Origin: Pseudomonas alcaligenes
GTDB lineage: Bacteria > Pseudomonadota > Gammaproteobacteria > Pseudomonadales > Pseudomonadaceae
Direction of reading: 5' to 3'
Assembly (NCBI RefSeq): GCF_014490745.1
Contig: NZ_LZEU01000001.1
Location: 3,003,501-3,067,500, forward strand
DNA: 64,000 nt
The translations under genes were made by a program, and so were the position numbers. Under the pieces are notes generated by a model. It did no database searches, was not told the DNA's origin, and was given only the letters and a program-made list of their open reading frames with translations. Of the stretch, positions 54,707-63,567 are shown piece by piece; position 1 is the stretch's first letter, and each line of letters opens with the position of its first letter.

Positions 54707-55429
54707 ATGCTTTTCCTTGCGCGCATGTTGTTGATGGGCCTGCACTTTCTCCTGGCTGGCGTGGCCGGTCTGCTGCTCGGCCTGTGCCGGCCATTCAACC
54801 CGGACAACAGCCGCCTGTGCGCGCGCCTGTATTCGCTGCCAGCCCTGTGCCTGCTGCGCCTGCGGGTGAAGACCGAGGTGAAGAGCCTGTTCACCCAGGA
54901 GCAGGCCTGTGTGGTGATCGCCAACCACCAGTCCAACTACGACCTCTATGTGCTCGGCCGCGTGGTGCCGCCGCGCACCGTGAGCATCGGCAAGAAGAGC
55001 CTGAAGTGGGTGCCGTTCTTCGGCCAGCTGTACTGGCTGGCCGGCAACGTGCTGATCGACCGCGGCAACGCGCGCAAGGCCAAACAAGCCATGCTGGAAA
55101 CCACCGAGACCCTGCGCAACCGCGACACCTCGATCTGGGTCTTCCCGGAAGGCACGCGCAACCTCGGCAAGGGCCTGCTGCCGTTCAAGAAAGGCGCGTT
55201 CCAGATGGCCATCGCCGCCGGCGTGCCGATCGTCCCGGTGTGCGTCAGCAACTATGCCGGGCGTCTCAAGCTGAATAGCTGGAGCAGCGGCCGCGTGCTG
55301 ATCAAGTCACTGCCGGCCATCCCCACCCTGGGCCTGACCATGGACGACATCCCGCAGCTGATGCAACGCTGCCAGGAACTGATGCAGCAGTGCATCGGTC
55401 AACTCGATCAGCAGCTGACCAGCGCCTGA
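54707..55429 (+). CDS. plsC: 1-acyl-sn-glycerol-3-phosphate acyltransferase (PlsC)
   Basis: This 240-aa inner-membrane acyltransferase makes phosphatidic acid from lysophosphatidate. N-terminal hydrophobic helices (residues 5-27) anchor it. The catalytic NHx4D motif is H74 to D79 (IANHQSNYD), the substrate motif FPEGTR is at 146-151, and VPFFGQLYWLAGNVLIDR is motif II. The length matches E. coli PlsC. It is monocistronic. Pseudomonas genomes carry several paralogues, so it may not be the essential copy. Confidence 0.93.
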   Translation: MLFLARMLLMGLHFLLAGVAGLLLGLCRPFNPDNSRLCARLYSLPALCLLRLRVKTEVKSLFTQEQACVVIANHQSNYDLYVLGRVVPPRTVSIGKKSLKWVPFFGQLYWLAGNVLIDRGNARKAKQAMLETTETLRNRDTSIWVFPEGTRNLGKGLLPFKKGAFQMAIAAGVPIVPVCVSNYAGRLKLNSWSSGRVLIKSLPAIPTLGLTMDDIPQLMQRCQELMQQCIGQLDQQLTSA

Positions 55430-55517
55430 CACCCCGCCCGGCACGCCCGGGCGCCCCTCCTGCAAGCCTGTCACGCCTGGGTTAAGCTGCCTCCATCGCC
55501 ACGTTAGAGGATCGCCC

Positions 55518-56489
55518 ATGGGTCATGTCGTTGCAGCTGCGGCTTACCACAAAGGCCGCAAGGTCACCGATATCCAGCTGGACGAAGGCAGCCAGTGGGC
55601 CTGCCAGCCCGGGCACTTCGTCTGGATCGGTCTGCGCGATCCCGGCAGCGCCGAGCTGACCTGCCTGCAGCAGCAGTTCAACCTGCACGAACTGGCCATG
55701 GAAGATGCCATTACCCGGCATACCCGGCCCAAGCTGGAAACCTTCGGCGACGCCCTGTTCATGGTGCTCTACTCGCCGGTTCGGGAGAACGGCCGCCTGG
55801 AGTTCGTGGAAAGCCAGCTGTTCGCCGGCAAGGGCTATGTGATCAGCGCCCGCTACGGCAACTCGGCCTCCTACTCCACCGTCCGCGCGCGCTGCGAAGC
55901 GCGCCCGCTGCTGCTGGAGCACGGTGAGGACTTCGTGCTGTATGCCCTGCTCAGCTTCGTGATCGAGAACTACCGGCCGCTGCTGGACTGCATCCACGGC
56001 GAGCTGGAGGACATCGAGCAGACCGTGCTCGACCGCCCGCTGCAGCAGGACGATGTGGAGCGCATCCACGGCCTGCGCCGCGATCTGCTGCGCCTGCGCC
56101 GCCAGGTGGCGCCGCTGTCGGAGATCTGCCAGGAACTGCAGCAGCTGGAGTTCCCCTTCATCGACAAGCACATGCGCCCGTACTTCCGCGACATCGCGAT
56201 TCACGTCAACCGGCTGATGGAAGACCTTACCGGGCTGCGCGAGATGGCCGACCACGCCATCGAGATCGGCCTGCTGCTGGAGTCTTCGCGACAAAGCATC
56301 ACCCAACGCAAGTTCGCCGCCTGGGCGGCGATTCTGGCCTTCCCCACCGCGGTGGCGGGCATCTATGGGATGAACTTCCACAACATGCCGGAGCTGACCT
56401 GGCATTACGGCTACTTCGGCGTGCTCGGAGTCATCGCCGTGGGCTGCGTCGGCCTGTTCGCCAACTTCAAGCGCATGGACTGGCTGTAG
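55518..56489 (+). CDS. corA: CorA-family magnesium/divalent-cation transporter
   Basis: This is a 323-aa pentameric Mg2+ (and Co2+/Ni2+) channel. The cytoplasmic funnel domain contains IGLRDPGSAELTCLQQQFNLHELAMEDAITRHTRPKLE, and a long helix covers about residues 150-280. TM1 ends in the selectivity motif YGMNFHNMPEL and TM2 is GYFGVLGVIAVGCVGLFANF, followed by the basic C-terminal FKRMDWL. It is monocistronic, 89 bp after plsC in the same direction. Confidence 0.95.
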   Translation: MGHVVAAAAYHKGRKVTDIQLDEGSQWACQPGHFVWIGLRDPGSAELTCLQQQFNLHELAMEDAITRHTRPKLETFGDALFMVLYSPVRENGRLEFVESQLFAGKGYVISARYGNSASYSTVRARCEARPLLLEHGEDFVLYALLSFVIENYRPLLDCIHGELEDIEQTVLDRPLQQDDVERIHGLRRDLLRLRRQVAPLSEICQELQQLEFPFIDKHMRPYFRDIAIHVNRLMEDLTGLREMADHAIEIGLLLESSRQSITQRKFAAWAAILAFPTAVAGIYGMNFHNMPELTWHYGYFGVLGVIAVGCVGLFANFKRMDWL

Positions 56490-56506
56490 CAGCCAGCCCC
56501 TGCCCC

Positions 56507-57613
56507 TCAGCTGAGCAGCTGGTCGGCGCGGCCGGCCCGGCGCTGGTGCTTGTTCTCGTACATGCGCTCGTCGGCAATCGCCAGCAGTTCATCCAGCGAA
56601 GCATCCAGGCTGCCCGACATATCGGTGGTACCGATGCTGACGGACAGAGTGAACGGCTGGCTGGCGCCGGCATTGAAGGCCGCGATGGCCTGCTGCACGC
56701 GCTTTTCCAGGATCTCGCCGACCTGCCCTTGGGCCAGCACGCAGAACTCGTCGCCGCCCATGCGCGCGACTATATCCACCTCGCGCAAGGCCTGACGCAG
56801 CACCGTTGCGGCCTGCAGCAACATGGTATCGCCCTGCTCGTGGCCCATCTCGTCGTTGACCCGCTTGAGCCCGTCGAGGTCGAGGAACATGGCCGTGCAG
56901 CCTTCGCTGTAGCGGCTCGAATGGCGCAGCGCCTGCTCGGCCAGCAGGTAGAAGCCACGGCGGTTGTGCAGGCCGGTAAGCTCGTCAGTCAGCGATAGGT
57001 GGTGAATGCGGTCGTAGGCCTGCTGCAGCTCGCGAGTGCGTTCTTCCACGCGCCGTTCGAGGCTCTGGTACAGCTGCACGTTCTCGATGGCGATCGAGGT
57101 CGAGTCGGCCAGGGCCTGCAGCAGACTCACCTCCTCCGGGCTCGGCTGGTGCTCGCTGGCCCAGTAGTTGCCGATGGCGCCAATCGGCTCGCGGGTGCGG
57201 ATCGGCACCATCACCAGGCTTTTGACGAAGGTCGGCCGATAGGCATCGTGGGGGATGCGCGAATCGACGTAGATGTCCGCAATGGTCACCGGCTGGCGGT
57301 TGAGCATCGTCCAGCCGCTGATGCAGGTGGCCAGCGGGAAGCGCTTGCCCTTCCACAGCGGGGCGATGGCATCCTCGTCGGCGTAATGGCAGAACTCGCC
57401 ATCGCGCAGCACGAAGGTGGCACCGTCGCAGCCGGTCAGCTCGCGCGCGGCATGCCGGACTATCTCCTGCACGCCCGCCAGGTCGCGGGCCAGCGACAGC
57501 GCCTGCACCACCTGCAGCAGAAACTGCATGCCACGCACATAGAACCCGCTCTCCGGCACCGGCATCACGCCCGACGTCGGCAGCACACCCTGACCCGCTG
57601 TCTCGTTGCCCAT
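56507..57613 (-). CDS. GAF-GGDEF diguanylate cyclase
   Basis: This 368-aa soluble sensor cyclase carries a GAF domain at about 25-190 (ARELTGCDGATFVLRDGEFCHYADEDAIAPLWKGKRFPLATCISGW). A short coiled coil (LERRVEERTRELQQAYDRIHHLS) leads to a GGDEF domain at about 205-365. The catalytic motif is RMGGDEF, and REVD five residues upstream is the I-site for feedback inhibition. The ATG at 57613 is preferred over a GTG three codons upstream because AGGG lies 8 nt before it. It is monocistronic and convergent with corA. The ligand of the GAF domain is unknown. Confidence 0.93.
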   Translation of the reverse strand: MGNETAGQGVLPTSGVMPVPESGFYVRGMQFLLQVVQALSLARDLAGVQEIVRHAARELTGCDGATFVLRDGEFCHYADEDAIAPLWKGKRFPLATCISGWTMLNRQPVTIADIYVDSRIPHDAYRPTFVKSLVMVPIRTREPIGAIGNYWASEHQPSPEEVSLLQALADSTSIAIENVQLYQSLERRVEERTRELQQAYDRIHHLSLTDELTGLHNRRGFYLLAEQALRHSSRYSEGCTAMFLDLDGLKRVNDEMGHEQGDTMLLQAATVLRQALREVDIVARMGGDEFCVLAQGQVGEILEKRVQQAIAAFNAGASQPFTLSVSIGTTDMSGSLDASLDELLAIADERMYENKHQRRAGRADQLLS

Positions 57614-57754
57614 CCACCCCACCCTGCCGCCGCCACATGCAGCCTTACCAGGCGCACGATGAGGCAGCGGGCCTCGTCATGACAATCCGTAGTTTCGCCT
57701 AGAGCGGCAGCCAGCACAGGTGCAGCCAAGCGGACAAACTACGGCCGGAAAAAT

Positions 57755-57794
57755 AAAAAACCACAGGTGGCCGGATCGTCCGGTCACCTGTGGT
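57755..57794 (-). terminator. Terminator of the amidotransferase gene
   Basis: On the minus strand CCACAGGTGACCGG pairs with CCGGCCACCTGTGG, followed by TTTTTTATTTTTC. It lies 22 nt after the amidotransferase stop codon and is a strong intrinsic terminator. Confidence 0.9.
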
Positions 57795-57815
57795 CTTGTG
57801 CGCGTAGCCGTCGAA

Positions 57816-58550
57816 TCAGACCGGCGAGGCGTCCTCGGCCTTGCCGTGGGCGACGAAACGCATCATCCACTCGGCCACCGTGGCGCCCTGGTGCTGTTCG
57901 GCCAGGCTGGCCACGGCATTCCGGTAGGCCGGCTCGCCGATGCACTGCTGGCGAATATCCAGCAGCGCCCTGGAGTAGTCATGAACGAACTCCGGATGGC
58001 CCTGGAAGCACAGCACCTGGTCGCCGATGCAGTAGGCGGCGATCGGGCAGAACGGGCTGGAGGCCAGCAGCGTAGCGTTGTCCGGCAGCGCGGTGACCTG
58101 ATCCTGGTGGCTGATCAGCAGCGCCAGCTCTTCCACCGCCGGGCTCATCCAGTGCGCCTTCTCGGCCATTTCATAGCGGTGCACGCCCACCCCCCAGCCC
58201 TGCGCCGCGCGCTCGGCACGGCCGCCGAGCAGCAGTGCCAGCAGCTGGTGGCCGAAGCAGATGCCGAGCAGCTTGTCGCCGTTCTCGTAGCGCTTGAGCA
58301 GGTAGGTCTTGAGCGTCTGAATCCAGGCATCGGTACCGAAGGAATCCGCTTTGCTACCGGTCACCAGATAGGCGTCGTAGCGCTCCTCGTCAGAGGGGTA
58401 TTCGCCCTTCACCACATTGAACACTTCAAAGTGGGCCGCTATCGGCTGCTGAGCGAACAGGCGCTCGAACATGCGGCCATAGCCTTGGTATTGGTCGATC
58501 AGTTCGGGGCGGAGTACATCGGTTTCCAGGATGCAGATGCGCAAGGACAT
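57816..58550 (-). CDS. Class I glutamine amidotransferase
   Basis: This is a 244-aa cytoplasmic GATase1 protein. The catalytic triad is visible: Cys98 in LLGICFGHQ, and His185 and Glu187 in QGHPEF. The YLVTGSKADSFGTDAWIQ loop supplies the oxyanion strand. It stands alone, without a synthase domain, like the GuaA-type standalone amidotransferases that hydrolyse gamma-glutamyl compounds or act on unknown partners. From memory PA1742 is the counterpart. Confidence 0.92.
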   Translation of the reverse strand: MSLRICILETDVLRPELIDQYQGYGRMFERLFAQQPIAAHFEVFNVVKGEYPSDEERYDAYLVTGSKADSFGTDAWIQTLKTYLLKRYENGDKLLGICFGHQLLALLLGGRAERAAQGWGVGVHRYEMAEKAHWMSPAVEELALLISHQDQVTALPDNATLLASSPFCPIAAYCIGDQVLCFQGHPEFVHDYSRALLDIRQQCIGEPAYRNAVASLAEQHQGATVAEWMMRFVAHGKAEDASPV

Positions 58551-58765
58551 AAAGGGTGTGGGTACCTCATACAGGGGGGTGAATAGTCAAGCGCGAAGAC
58601 TGCACCCAGCGGGCGTCCAGTGCAACAGCAGTTCGGCGGACAATCTGTCGCAGGCATCACGCCGTTCGATAGTCACCATAAATGCCATTCACTTCTGCTG
58701 ATGATCGTGCTCGTCAATGATGCAGGCGTCGGGATCAACCCCACTACCTACAGAGGAGCAACACC
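58551..58765. other. Regulatory gap before two small genes
   Basis: I see no gene here. The gap separates the amidotransferase from a small peptide gene starting at 58766, with AGGAG 7 nt before that start. Promoters for both divergent directions must lie here, but I could not identify them reliably. Confidence 0.4.
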
Positions 58766-58873
58766 ATGAGCAGTTTCGCCGCCATCGCCAGCCTGATCGC
58801 CGCTTCGGCCTTCGCCAGTCCGGCTGCCGCCGTTACCCACCAAGCCAACGCCAAGGCTGCTGGTGGCAAGTGA
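58766..58873 (+). CDS. Very small Ala-rich secreted-type peptide (35 aa)
   Basis: The frame reads MSSFAAIASLIAASAFASPA, then A-A-V-T-H-Q-A-N-A-K-A-A-G-G-K and a TGA stop. AGGAG (58754-58758) lies 7 nt before the ATG, a very good ribosome-binding site. The first 22 residues look like a signal peptide with cleavage near PAAA; the mature part would be a dozen small and basic residues. It is followed after 46 nt by another short gene. Coding status rests on the ribosome-binding site and the signal-like design. The function is unknown. Confidence 0.55.
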   Translation: MSSFAAIASLIAASAFASPAAAVTHQANAKAAGGK

Positions 58874-58919
58874 ACCATTCGGTGCCGCGCAAGCGGCACC
58901 GCCACTGGAGACCGCGCAA

Positions 58920-59129
58920 ATGACCATCACCGAAGCCTTCAACAGCACCCACAGCTACGGCATCACCTACGTCAGCCTGGAGGAGGACGGCATGCACTTC
59001 GAATCGGAGTCGGCCGTGCACCTGGATGACGGCAGCCTGCTGACCCTGCGCATGCCGACCCGGCAGAGCGAGAAGCTGGATATCCATGAACTGATCTGCC
59101 AGCGCAACGGCTGGTGCATGGCCGCCTGA
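58920..59129 (+). CDS. Small hypothetical protein (69 aa)
   Basis: This frame starts MTITEAFNSTHSYGITYVSLEEDGMHFESESAVHLDDG and is acidic and hydrophilic. GGAG lies 9 nt before the ATG at 58920. It has no signal peptide or membrane segment and reads like a compact beta-rich domain. It lies 46 nt after the small Ala-rich gene and is probably co-transcribed with it. I recognise no family. Confidence 0.6.
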   Translation: MTITEAFNSTHSYGITYVSLEEDGMHFESESAVHLDDGSLLTLRMPTRQSEKLDIHELICQRNGWCMAA

Positions 59130-59135
59130 ACCCCG

Positions 59136-59924
59136 TCAGGGGGTGGTCTGCCACATCTGCGCCGCGGCCTGCTCACCCAGGTAACGCGCCAGAATCCGCT
59201 GCCAGCTGCCATCCGCCCGCATCGCCGCAAAGCTCTCGCGCATCTGCCGTTGCAACGCCCGGGCATCGCGCAGCAACGGGCTACCGGCAATGTAGCTGTG
59301 GGTCACGCCAATCGGCGTGCCGACATGCACCGACTCCGGGGGAAAACCCAGCTCGCGCCACAGATAGCGCACGCGCAGGTCGATCTCGTACCAGCTCGCC
59401 ACCCGCCCGCTGTGCAGCATGCCGGCCGCCTGTGCCGGATCGGTCACCTCGACCACCGTCTGCCCTTCCCGCTTCAGCCCCTGCAACTCCAGCGCCCGCG
59501 GCGTACCGCCCATGACCACCACCGGGCCGGCAGCCAGTGCCTGCTGCAGGTTGTCGTAGCGGCTCTCGCGCCCAGCCAGCACATAGGCCGAGGGCAACAC
59601 ATCGAGCAGCCAGATGAAGCCCGACTCGCGCTCGGCGGTACGCCCGAGGTTGAGCACGATGCCGTAGGGGTCGTTGGTCACTTCCAGCTGCACGCGCTTC
59701 CACGGCACGCTCTGGTAGCGGCATTCGCGCTGCAGGCGGCGGCACAGCTCTTCCATCAGGTCGCCGAACAGGCCGTGGTTGCCGGGCGTGTCGTCGGCAT
59801 AGGGCATCTGCCCCTGGCCGACATAGATTTTCAGCGCTTCGCTGGCCTGCGGCGCACCAGCCAGCAACGCCAGCAGCAGGCCGGCGATGAGCGGAAGCCC
59901 TGTCAAACGTCGATGTGCTGTCAC
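59136..59924 (-). CDS. Periplasmic solute-binding protein, family 3-like
   Basis: This is a 262-aa exported protein. I use GTG at 59924 because GGGGGAG precedes it and the signal peptide then begins at once (VTAHRRLTGLPLIAGLLLALLAGAPQASEA). The mature protein has the type 3 binding-protein layout: YADDTPGNHGLFGDLMEELCRRL, then VPWKRVQLEVTNDPYGIVLNLGRTAER and VASWYEIDLRVRYLWRELG. No ABC transporter genes adjoin it. It may feed a sensor or a distant transporter. Confidence 0.82.
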   Translation of the reverse strand: MTAHRRLTGLPLIAGLLLALLAGAPQASEALKIYVGQGQMPYADDTPGNHGLFGDLMEELCRRLQRECRYQSVPWKRVQLEVTNDPYGIVLNLGRTAERESGFIWLLDVLPSAYVLAGRESRYDNLQQALAAGPVVVMGGTPRALELQGLKREGQTVVEVTDPAQAAGMLHSGRVASWYEIDLRVRYLWRELGFPPESVHVGTPIGVTHSYIAGSPLLRDARALQRQMRESFAAMRADGSWQRILARYLGEQAAAQMWQTTP

Positions 59925-60014
59925 CCGCTCCCCCAGCCCAGCCCAAACACCCTGCGAGTGTAGGCAGTAAGTCCTGGCGAAAGACTGACAGAGCGCAACA
60001 GGAAACGCCATAAA

Positions 60015-60042
60015 GCAAAACCGGCCCTGGGGCCGGTTTTGT
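60015..60042. terminator. Terminator-like hairpin (AAAACCGGCC/GGCCGGTTTT)
   Basis: AAAACCGGCC-CTGG-GGCCGGTTTT lies between the solute-binding gene and the fatty-acid oxidation gene. It has T- and A-tracts on both sides and can terminate leftward transcription from the fatty-acid genes. Confidence 0.75.
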
Positions 60043-60050
60043 TCAAGCCT

Positions 60051-60101
60051 GTAGGGCGGGTGAAACCCGCGCCAGACAGACGCGGGCTTCATCCGCCCTA
60101 C
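60051..60101. repeat. REP-like inverted repeat
   Basis: The arms at 60051-60071 and 60081-60101 match at 19 of 21 positions and begin GTAGGGCGGGTGAAACCC. It lies between the terminator hairpin and the hydratase/dehydrogenase gene. Confidence 0.75.
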
Positions 60102-60118
60102 GCTTCACTCACGAACGA

Positions 60119-62263
60119 TCAGAAACCCTCGCCCTTGGCCGCCTTCTCCAGCAGCAGAGCCGGCGGCAGGAAGCGCTCGCCGTACTGCTCGGCCAGGTAC
60201 TGGGCGCGGGCGACGAAGTCCTTGATGCCGTACTGGTTGATGAACTGCAACGCACCACCCGTCCAGGCGGCGAAACCGATGCCGAAGATCGAACCGATAT
60301 TGGCGTCCGCAACGGACTTCAGCACGCCCTCCTCCACGCAGCGCACGGTCTCGATGGCCTGGATGAACAGAATGCGATCACGCACGTCCTCCTGGGAGAT
60401 CTGCGCATCGGCCTTCTCGAAGCGTGTCTTCAGCTCTGGCCACAGATGCTTCTTGCCGCCTTCGGGGTACTCGTAGAAGCCACCGCCGGCCGCTTTGCCC
60501 GGGCGCTTGTACTCCTTGAGCATCAGCTCGATGACGTTGAACGCCGGATGCTGCGGGATCTGCTTGCCCTCGGCGGCCAGGTCGGCGACGGTCTGCTTAC
60601 GGATGTGTTCCATCAGGCTCATCGACACTTCATCGCTGATTGCCAGCGGCCCCACCGGCATACCGGCCTTGCGCGCCTCGTTCTCGATCATCGCCGCGCT
60701 CACACCTTCGCCGAGCATGGCGATGCCTTCGTTGGTGAAGGTGCCGAACACCCGCGAGGTGAAGAAGCCGCGGCTGTCCTCGACCACGATCGGAGTCTTC
60801 TTGATCTGCAGCACGTAATCGAAGCCGCGGGCCAGGGTCTCGTCGCTGGTCTGCTCGCCACGGATGATCTCCACCAGCGGCATCTTGTCGACCGGGCTGA
60901 AGAAATGCAGGCCGATAAATTTGTCCGGACGCTGAACTGCAGTCGCCAGGCCGGTGATCGGCAGGGTCGAGGTGTTGGAGGCGATCACCGCCTCCGGCAG
61001 CGCAGCGGCCTCGGCGGCGGCGTTGACCTTGGCCTTCAGACCGCGATCCTCGAACACCGCCTCGATGACCAGGTCGCAGCCTTCGAGGTCGGCATCGCTG
61101 GCGGTCGGTTTGATCCGCGCGAGGAAGGTATCGCGCTTGTCAGCCGTCATATGGCCTTTGCTGACCTTCTTGTCGAGCAGCTTTGCCGAGTAGGCCTTGC
61201 CCTTCTCCGCCGCCTCGATGGATACGTCCTTGAGTACCACCTCAATGCCGGCGGCCGCCGACACATAGGCGATGCCGGCCCCCATCATCCCAGCGCCGAG
61301 CACGCCGACCTTCTTCGTTACGTACTGCGGGATGCCCTGTGGGCGCGAGCTGCCGGCGTTGATTTCGTTCAACTGGAACCAGAAGGTGCCGATCATGTTC
61401 TTCGCCACCTGGCCGGTGGTCAGCTCGGTGAAGTAGCGTGCCTCGATGATCTGCGCGGTGTCGAAGTCGACCTGGGCGCCCTCGACGGCAGCGCACATGA
61501 TCTTCTCCGGCGCCGGGAAGCAGCCCTTGGTCTTGTCACGCAGCACGCTCGGGGCGATGGCCAGCATCTGCGCCACGGCCGGGGTGCTCGGCGTGCCGCC
61601 GGGGATCTTGTAGCCCTTCACGTCCCACGGCTGCACGGCAGTCGGGTTGGCGGCGATCCAGGCGCGCGCCTTGCTCAGCATCTCCTCCGGGGTGGCGGCG
61701 ATATCGTGGATCAGGCCGGCCTTGAGCGCGGCGTCCGGGCGCACCTTCTTGCCTTCGGCCAGGTACGGCAGGGCTTTTTCCAGGCCGAGGATGCGCACCA
61801 TGCGCACCACGCCGCCACCGCCCGGCAGCAGGCCGAGGGTCACTTCCGGCAGGCCCAGCTGAGTGCTTGCGCTGTCCAGGGCGATGCGGTGATGGCAGGC
61901 CAGGCAGATTTCCCAGCCGCCGCCCAGCGCGGCACCGTTGATCGCGGCCACCACCGGCTTGCCCAGGGTTTCCAGGCGGCGCAGCTGGCCCTTGATGTTG
62001 AGGATCATGTCGTAGAACGACTTGGCGTCGGCCTTGGTGACCTTGATCAGCTCGTTGAGATCGCCGCCGGCGAAGAAGGTCTTCTTCGCCGAGGTGACGA
62101 TCACGCCGGCGATGGAGTCCTTCTCGGCCTCCAGGCGCGCGACGGTCTGGCCCATGGCCTCGCGGTACACCGCGTTCATGGTGTTGGCGCTCTGGCCGGG
62201 CATGTCGATGGTCAGGACGACGATATTGTCCTGGCCCTTTTCGTAACGGATGGCGTCAGTCAT
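60119..62263 (-). CDS. Bifunctional enoyl-CoA hydratase/3-hydroxyacyl-CoA dehydrogenase (FadB/FadJ-like)
   Basis: This 714-aa multifunctional beta-oxidation protein has an N-terminal crotonase domain at about 1-200 (AAINGAALGGGWEICLACHHRIAL; GLPEVTLGLLPGGGG carries the catalytic Glu). A 3-hydroxyacyl-CoA dehydrogenase follows, with NAD motif GVLGAGMMGAGIAYV near residue 320, then VIASNTSTLPI and LHFFSPVDKMPLVEI. It lacks the classical FadB N-terminus and resembles FadJ-type paralogues (PA1737 from memory). It is the second gene after a thiolase, 98 bp downstream, with a REP element between them. Confidence 0.95.
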   Translation of the reverse strand: MTDAIRYEKGQDNIVVLTIDMPGQSANTMNAVYREAMGQTVARLEAEKDSIAGVIVTSAKKTFFAGGDLNELIKVTKADAKSFYDMILNIKGQLRRLETLGKPVVAAINGAALGGGWEICLACHHRIALDSASTQLGLPEVTLGLLPGGGGVVRMVRILGLEKALPYLAEGKKVRPDAALKAGLIHDIAATPEEMLSKARAWIAANPTAVQPWDVKGYKIPGGTPSTPAVAQMLAIAPSVLRDKTKGCFPAPEKIMCAAVEGAQVDFDTAQIIEARYFTELTTGQVAKNMIGTFWFQLNEINAGSSRPQGIPQYVTKKVGVLGAGMMGAGIAYVSAAAGIEVVLKDVSIEAAEKGKAYSAKLLDKKVSKGHMTADKRDTFLARIKPTASDADLEGCDLVIEAVFEDRGLKAKVNAAAEAAALPEAVIASNTSTLPITGLATAVQRPDKFIGLHFFSPVDKMPLVEIIRGEQTSDETLARGFDYVLQIKKTPIVVEDSRGFFTSRVFGTFTNEGIAMLGEGVSAAMIENEARKAGMPVGPLAISDEVSMSLMEHIRKQTVADLAAEGKQIPQHPAFNVIELMLKEYKRPGKAAGGGFYEYPEGGKKHLWPELKTRFEKADAQISQEDVRDRILFIQAIETVRCVEEGVLKSVADANIGSIFGIGFAAWTGGALQFINQYGIKDFVARAQYLAEQYGERFLPPALLLEKAAKGEGF

Positions 62264-62290
62264 TTCTTATGTCCTTTTCGGCCACTGGCC

Positions 62291-62351
62291 GTAGGAGCGA
62301 GCTCTGCTCGCGAAGGGCGGTGCACGGTTCGCGAGCAGAGCTCGCTCCTAC
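62291..62351. repeat. Perfect REP hairpin between the beta-oxidation genes
   Basis: The 24-nt arms at 62291-62314 and 62328-62351 are exact reverse complements, starting GTAGGAGCGAGCTCTGCTC. This is the well-known Pseudomonas REP type. It lies between the thiolase stop and the hydratase/dehydrogenase start, and could act as an mRNA stability barrier. Confidence 0.92.
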
Positions 62352-62361
62352 AACAGCCCAG

Positions 62362-63567
62362 TCAAATACGTTCGATGATGGTGGCGATACCCATGCCGCC
62401 GCCGACACACAGCGTGGCCAGGCCGTAGCGCAGCTCGCGCTTTTCCAGCTCGTCGAGCAGGGTGCCGAGGATGGCGCAGCCGGTGGCGCCCAGCGGGTGG
62501 CCCATGGCGATGGAGCCGCCGTTGACGTTGACCTTGTCCTCGCTCACGCCCATGTCCTTCATGAACTTCATCACCACCGAAGCGAAGGCTTCGTTGACCT
62601 CGAACAGGTCGATGTCTTCCACCGAGAGCCCGGCCTTGGCCAGGGCCTTGCGAGTGGCCGGCGCCGGGCCGGTTAGCATGATGGTCGGGTCGGTACTGGT
62701 CACCGCGGTGGCGACGATGCGCGCACGCGGCTTGAGGCCCAGCTCCTTGCCCTTGGCCGGGCTGCCGATCAGCATCAGCGCCGCACCGTCGACGATGCCC
62801 GAGCTGTTGCCCGGGGTATGCACGTGCTCGATGCGCTCGACGTGGCTGTACACGCGCAGGGCGGTGGAGTCGAAGCCCATCTGGCCCATCATCTCGAAGC
62901 TCGGCTTGAGCTTGCCCAAGCCCTCGAGCGTGCTGTCACCGCGGATAAATTCGTCATGATCGAGAATGACGATGCCATTCTGGTCGGTCACCGGAATCAG
63001 CGATTTGCTGAACGAACCATCGGCGCTGGCGCGTGCGGCCTTCTGCTGCGAGCGCAGGGCGAAGCTGTCGACGTCATTGCGGCTGAAGCCTTCCAGGGTG
63101 GCGATGAGGTCGGCGCCGATGCCCTGCGGCACGAAGCTGGTGTGGATGTTGGTTTCCGGATCCATCACCCAGGCGCCGCCGTCGGAGCCCATCGGCACGC
63201 GCGACATGGACTCCACGCCGCCGACCACCACCAGATCCTCGAAGCCGGAGCGCACTTTCATCGCGCCCATGTTCACCGCCTCCAGGCCCGAGGCGCAGAA
63301 ACGGTTGAGCTGCACGCCGGAGACGCTGACGTCCCAGTCCGCAACCATCGGCGCGGTCTTGGCGATGTCGGCGCCCTGGTCGCCCACCGGGGTCACGCAG
63401 CCAAGCACGATATCGTCGACCTGACGGGTATCCAGGCTGTTGCGCTCCTGCAGCGCCCGCAGCAGGCCGGCCACCAGGTTGACTGGCTTGACGCTGTGCA
63501 GCGCGCCGTCCTTCTTGCCCTTGCCGCGCGGCGTGCGCACGGCATCGAAAATATATGCTTCGGTCAT
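62362..63567 (-). CDS. Acetyl-CoA C-acyltransferase (thiolase)
   Basis: This is a 401-aa thiolase that cleaves 3-ketoacyl-CoA, the last step of beta-oxidation. Cys91 ([14 protein letters not shown]) is the acylated nucleophile. The GHPLGATG motif supplies the second base near residue 350, and CVGGGMG near the C-terminus carries the Cys acting as acid. It heads the two-gene operon, with the hydratase/dehydrogenase downstream. It differs from the classical fadA-fadB order seen in fadBA operons. Confidence 0.94.
   Translation of the reverse strand: MTEAYIFDAVRTPRGKGKKDGALHSVKPVNLVAGLLRALQERNSLDTRQVDDIVLGCVTPVGDQGADIAKTAPMVADWDVSVSGVQLNRFCASGLEAVNMGAMKVRSGFEDLVVVGGVESMSRVPMGSDGGAWVMDPETNIHTSFVPQGIGADLIATLEGFSRNDVDSFALRSQQKAARASADGSFSKSLIPVTDQNGIVILDHDEFIRGDSTLEGLGKLKPSFEMMGQMGFDSTALRVYSHVERIEHVHTPGNSSGIVDGAALMLIGSPAKGKELGLKPRARIVATAVTSTDPTIMLTGPAPATRKALAKAGLSVEDIDLFEVNEAFASVVMKFMKDMGVSEDKVNVNGGSIAMGHPLGATGCAILGTLLDELEKRELRYGLATLCVGGGMGIATIIERI

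Noticed and set aside
60446..62428. Long plus-strand frame opposite the hydratase/dehydrogenase gene.
   Set aside because: Antisense shadow with no homologous domain.
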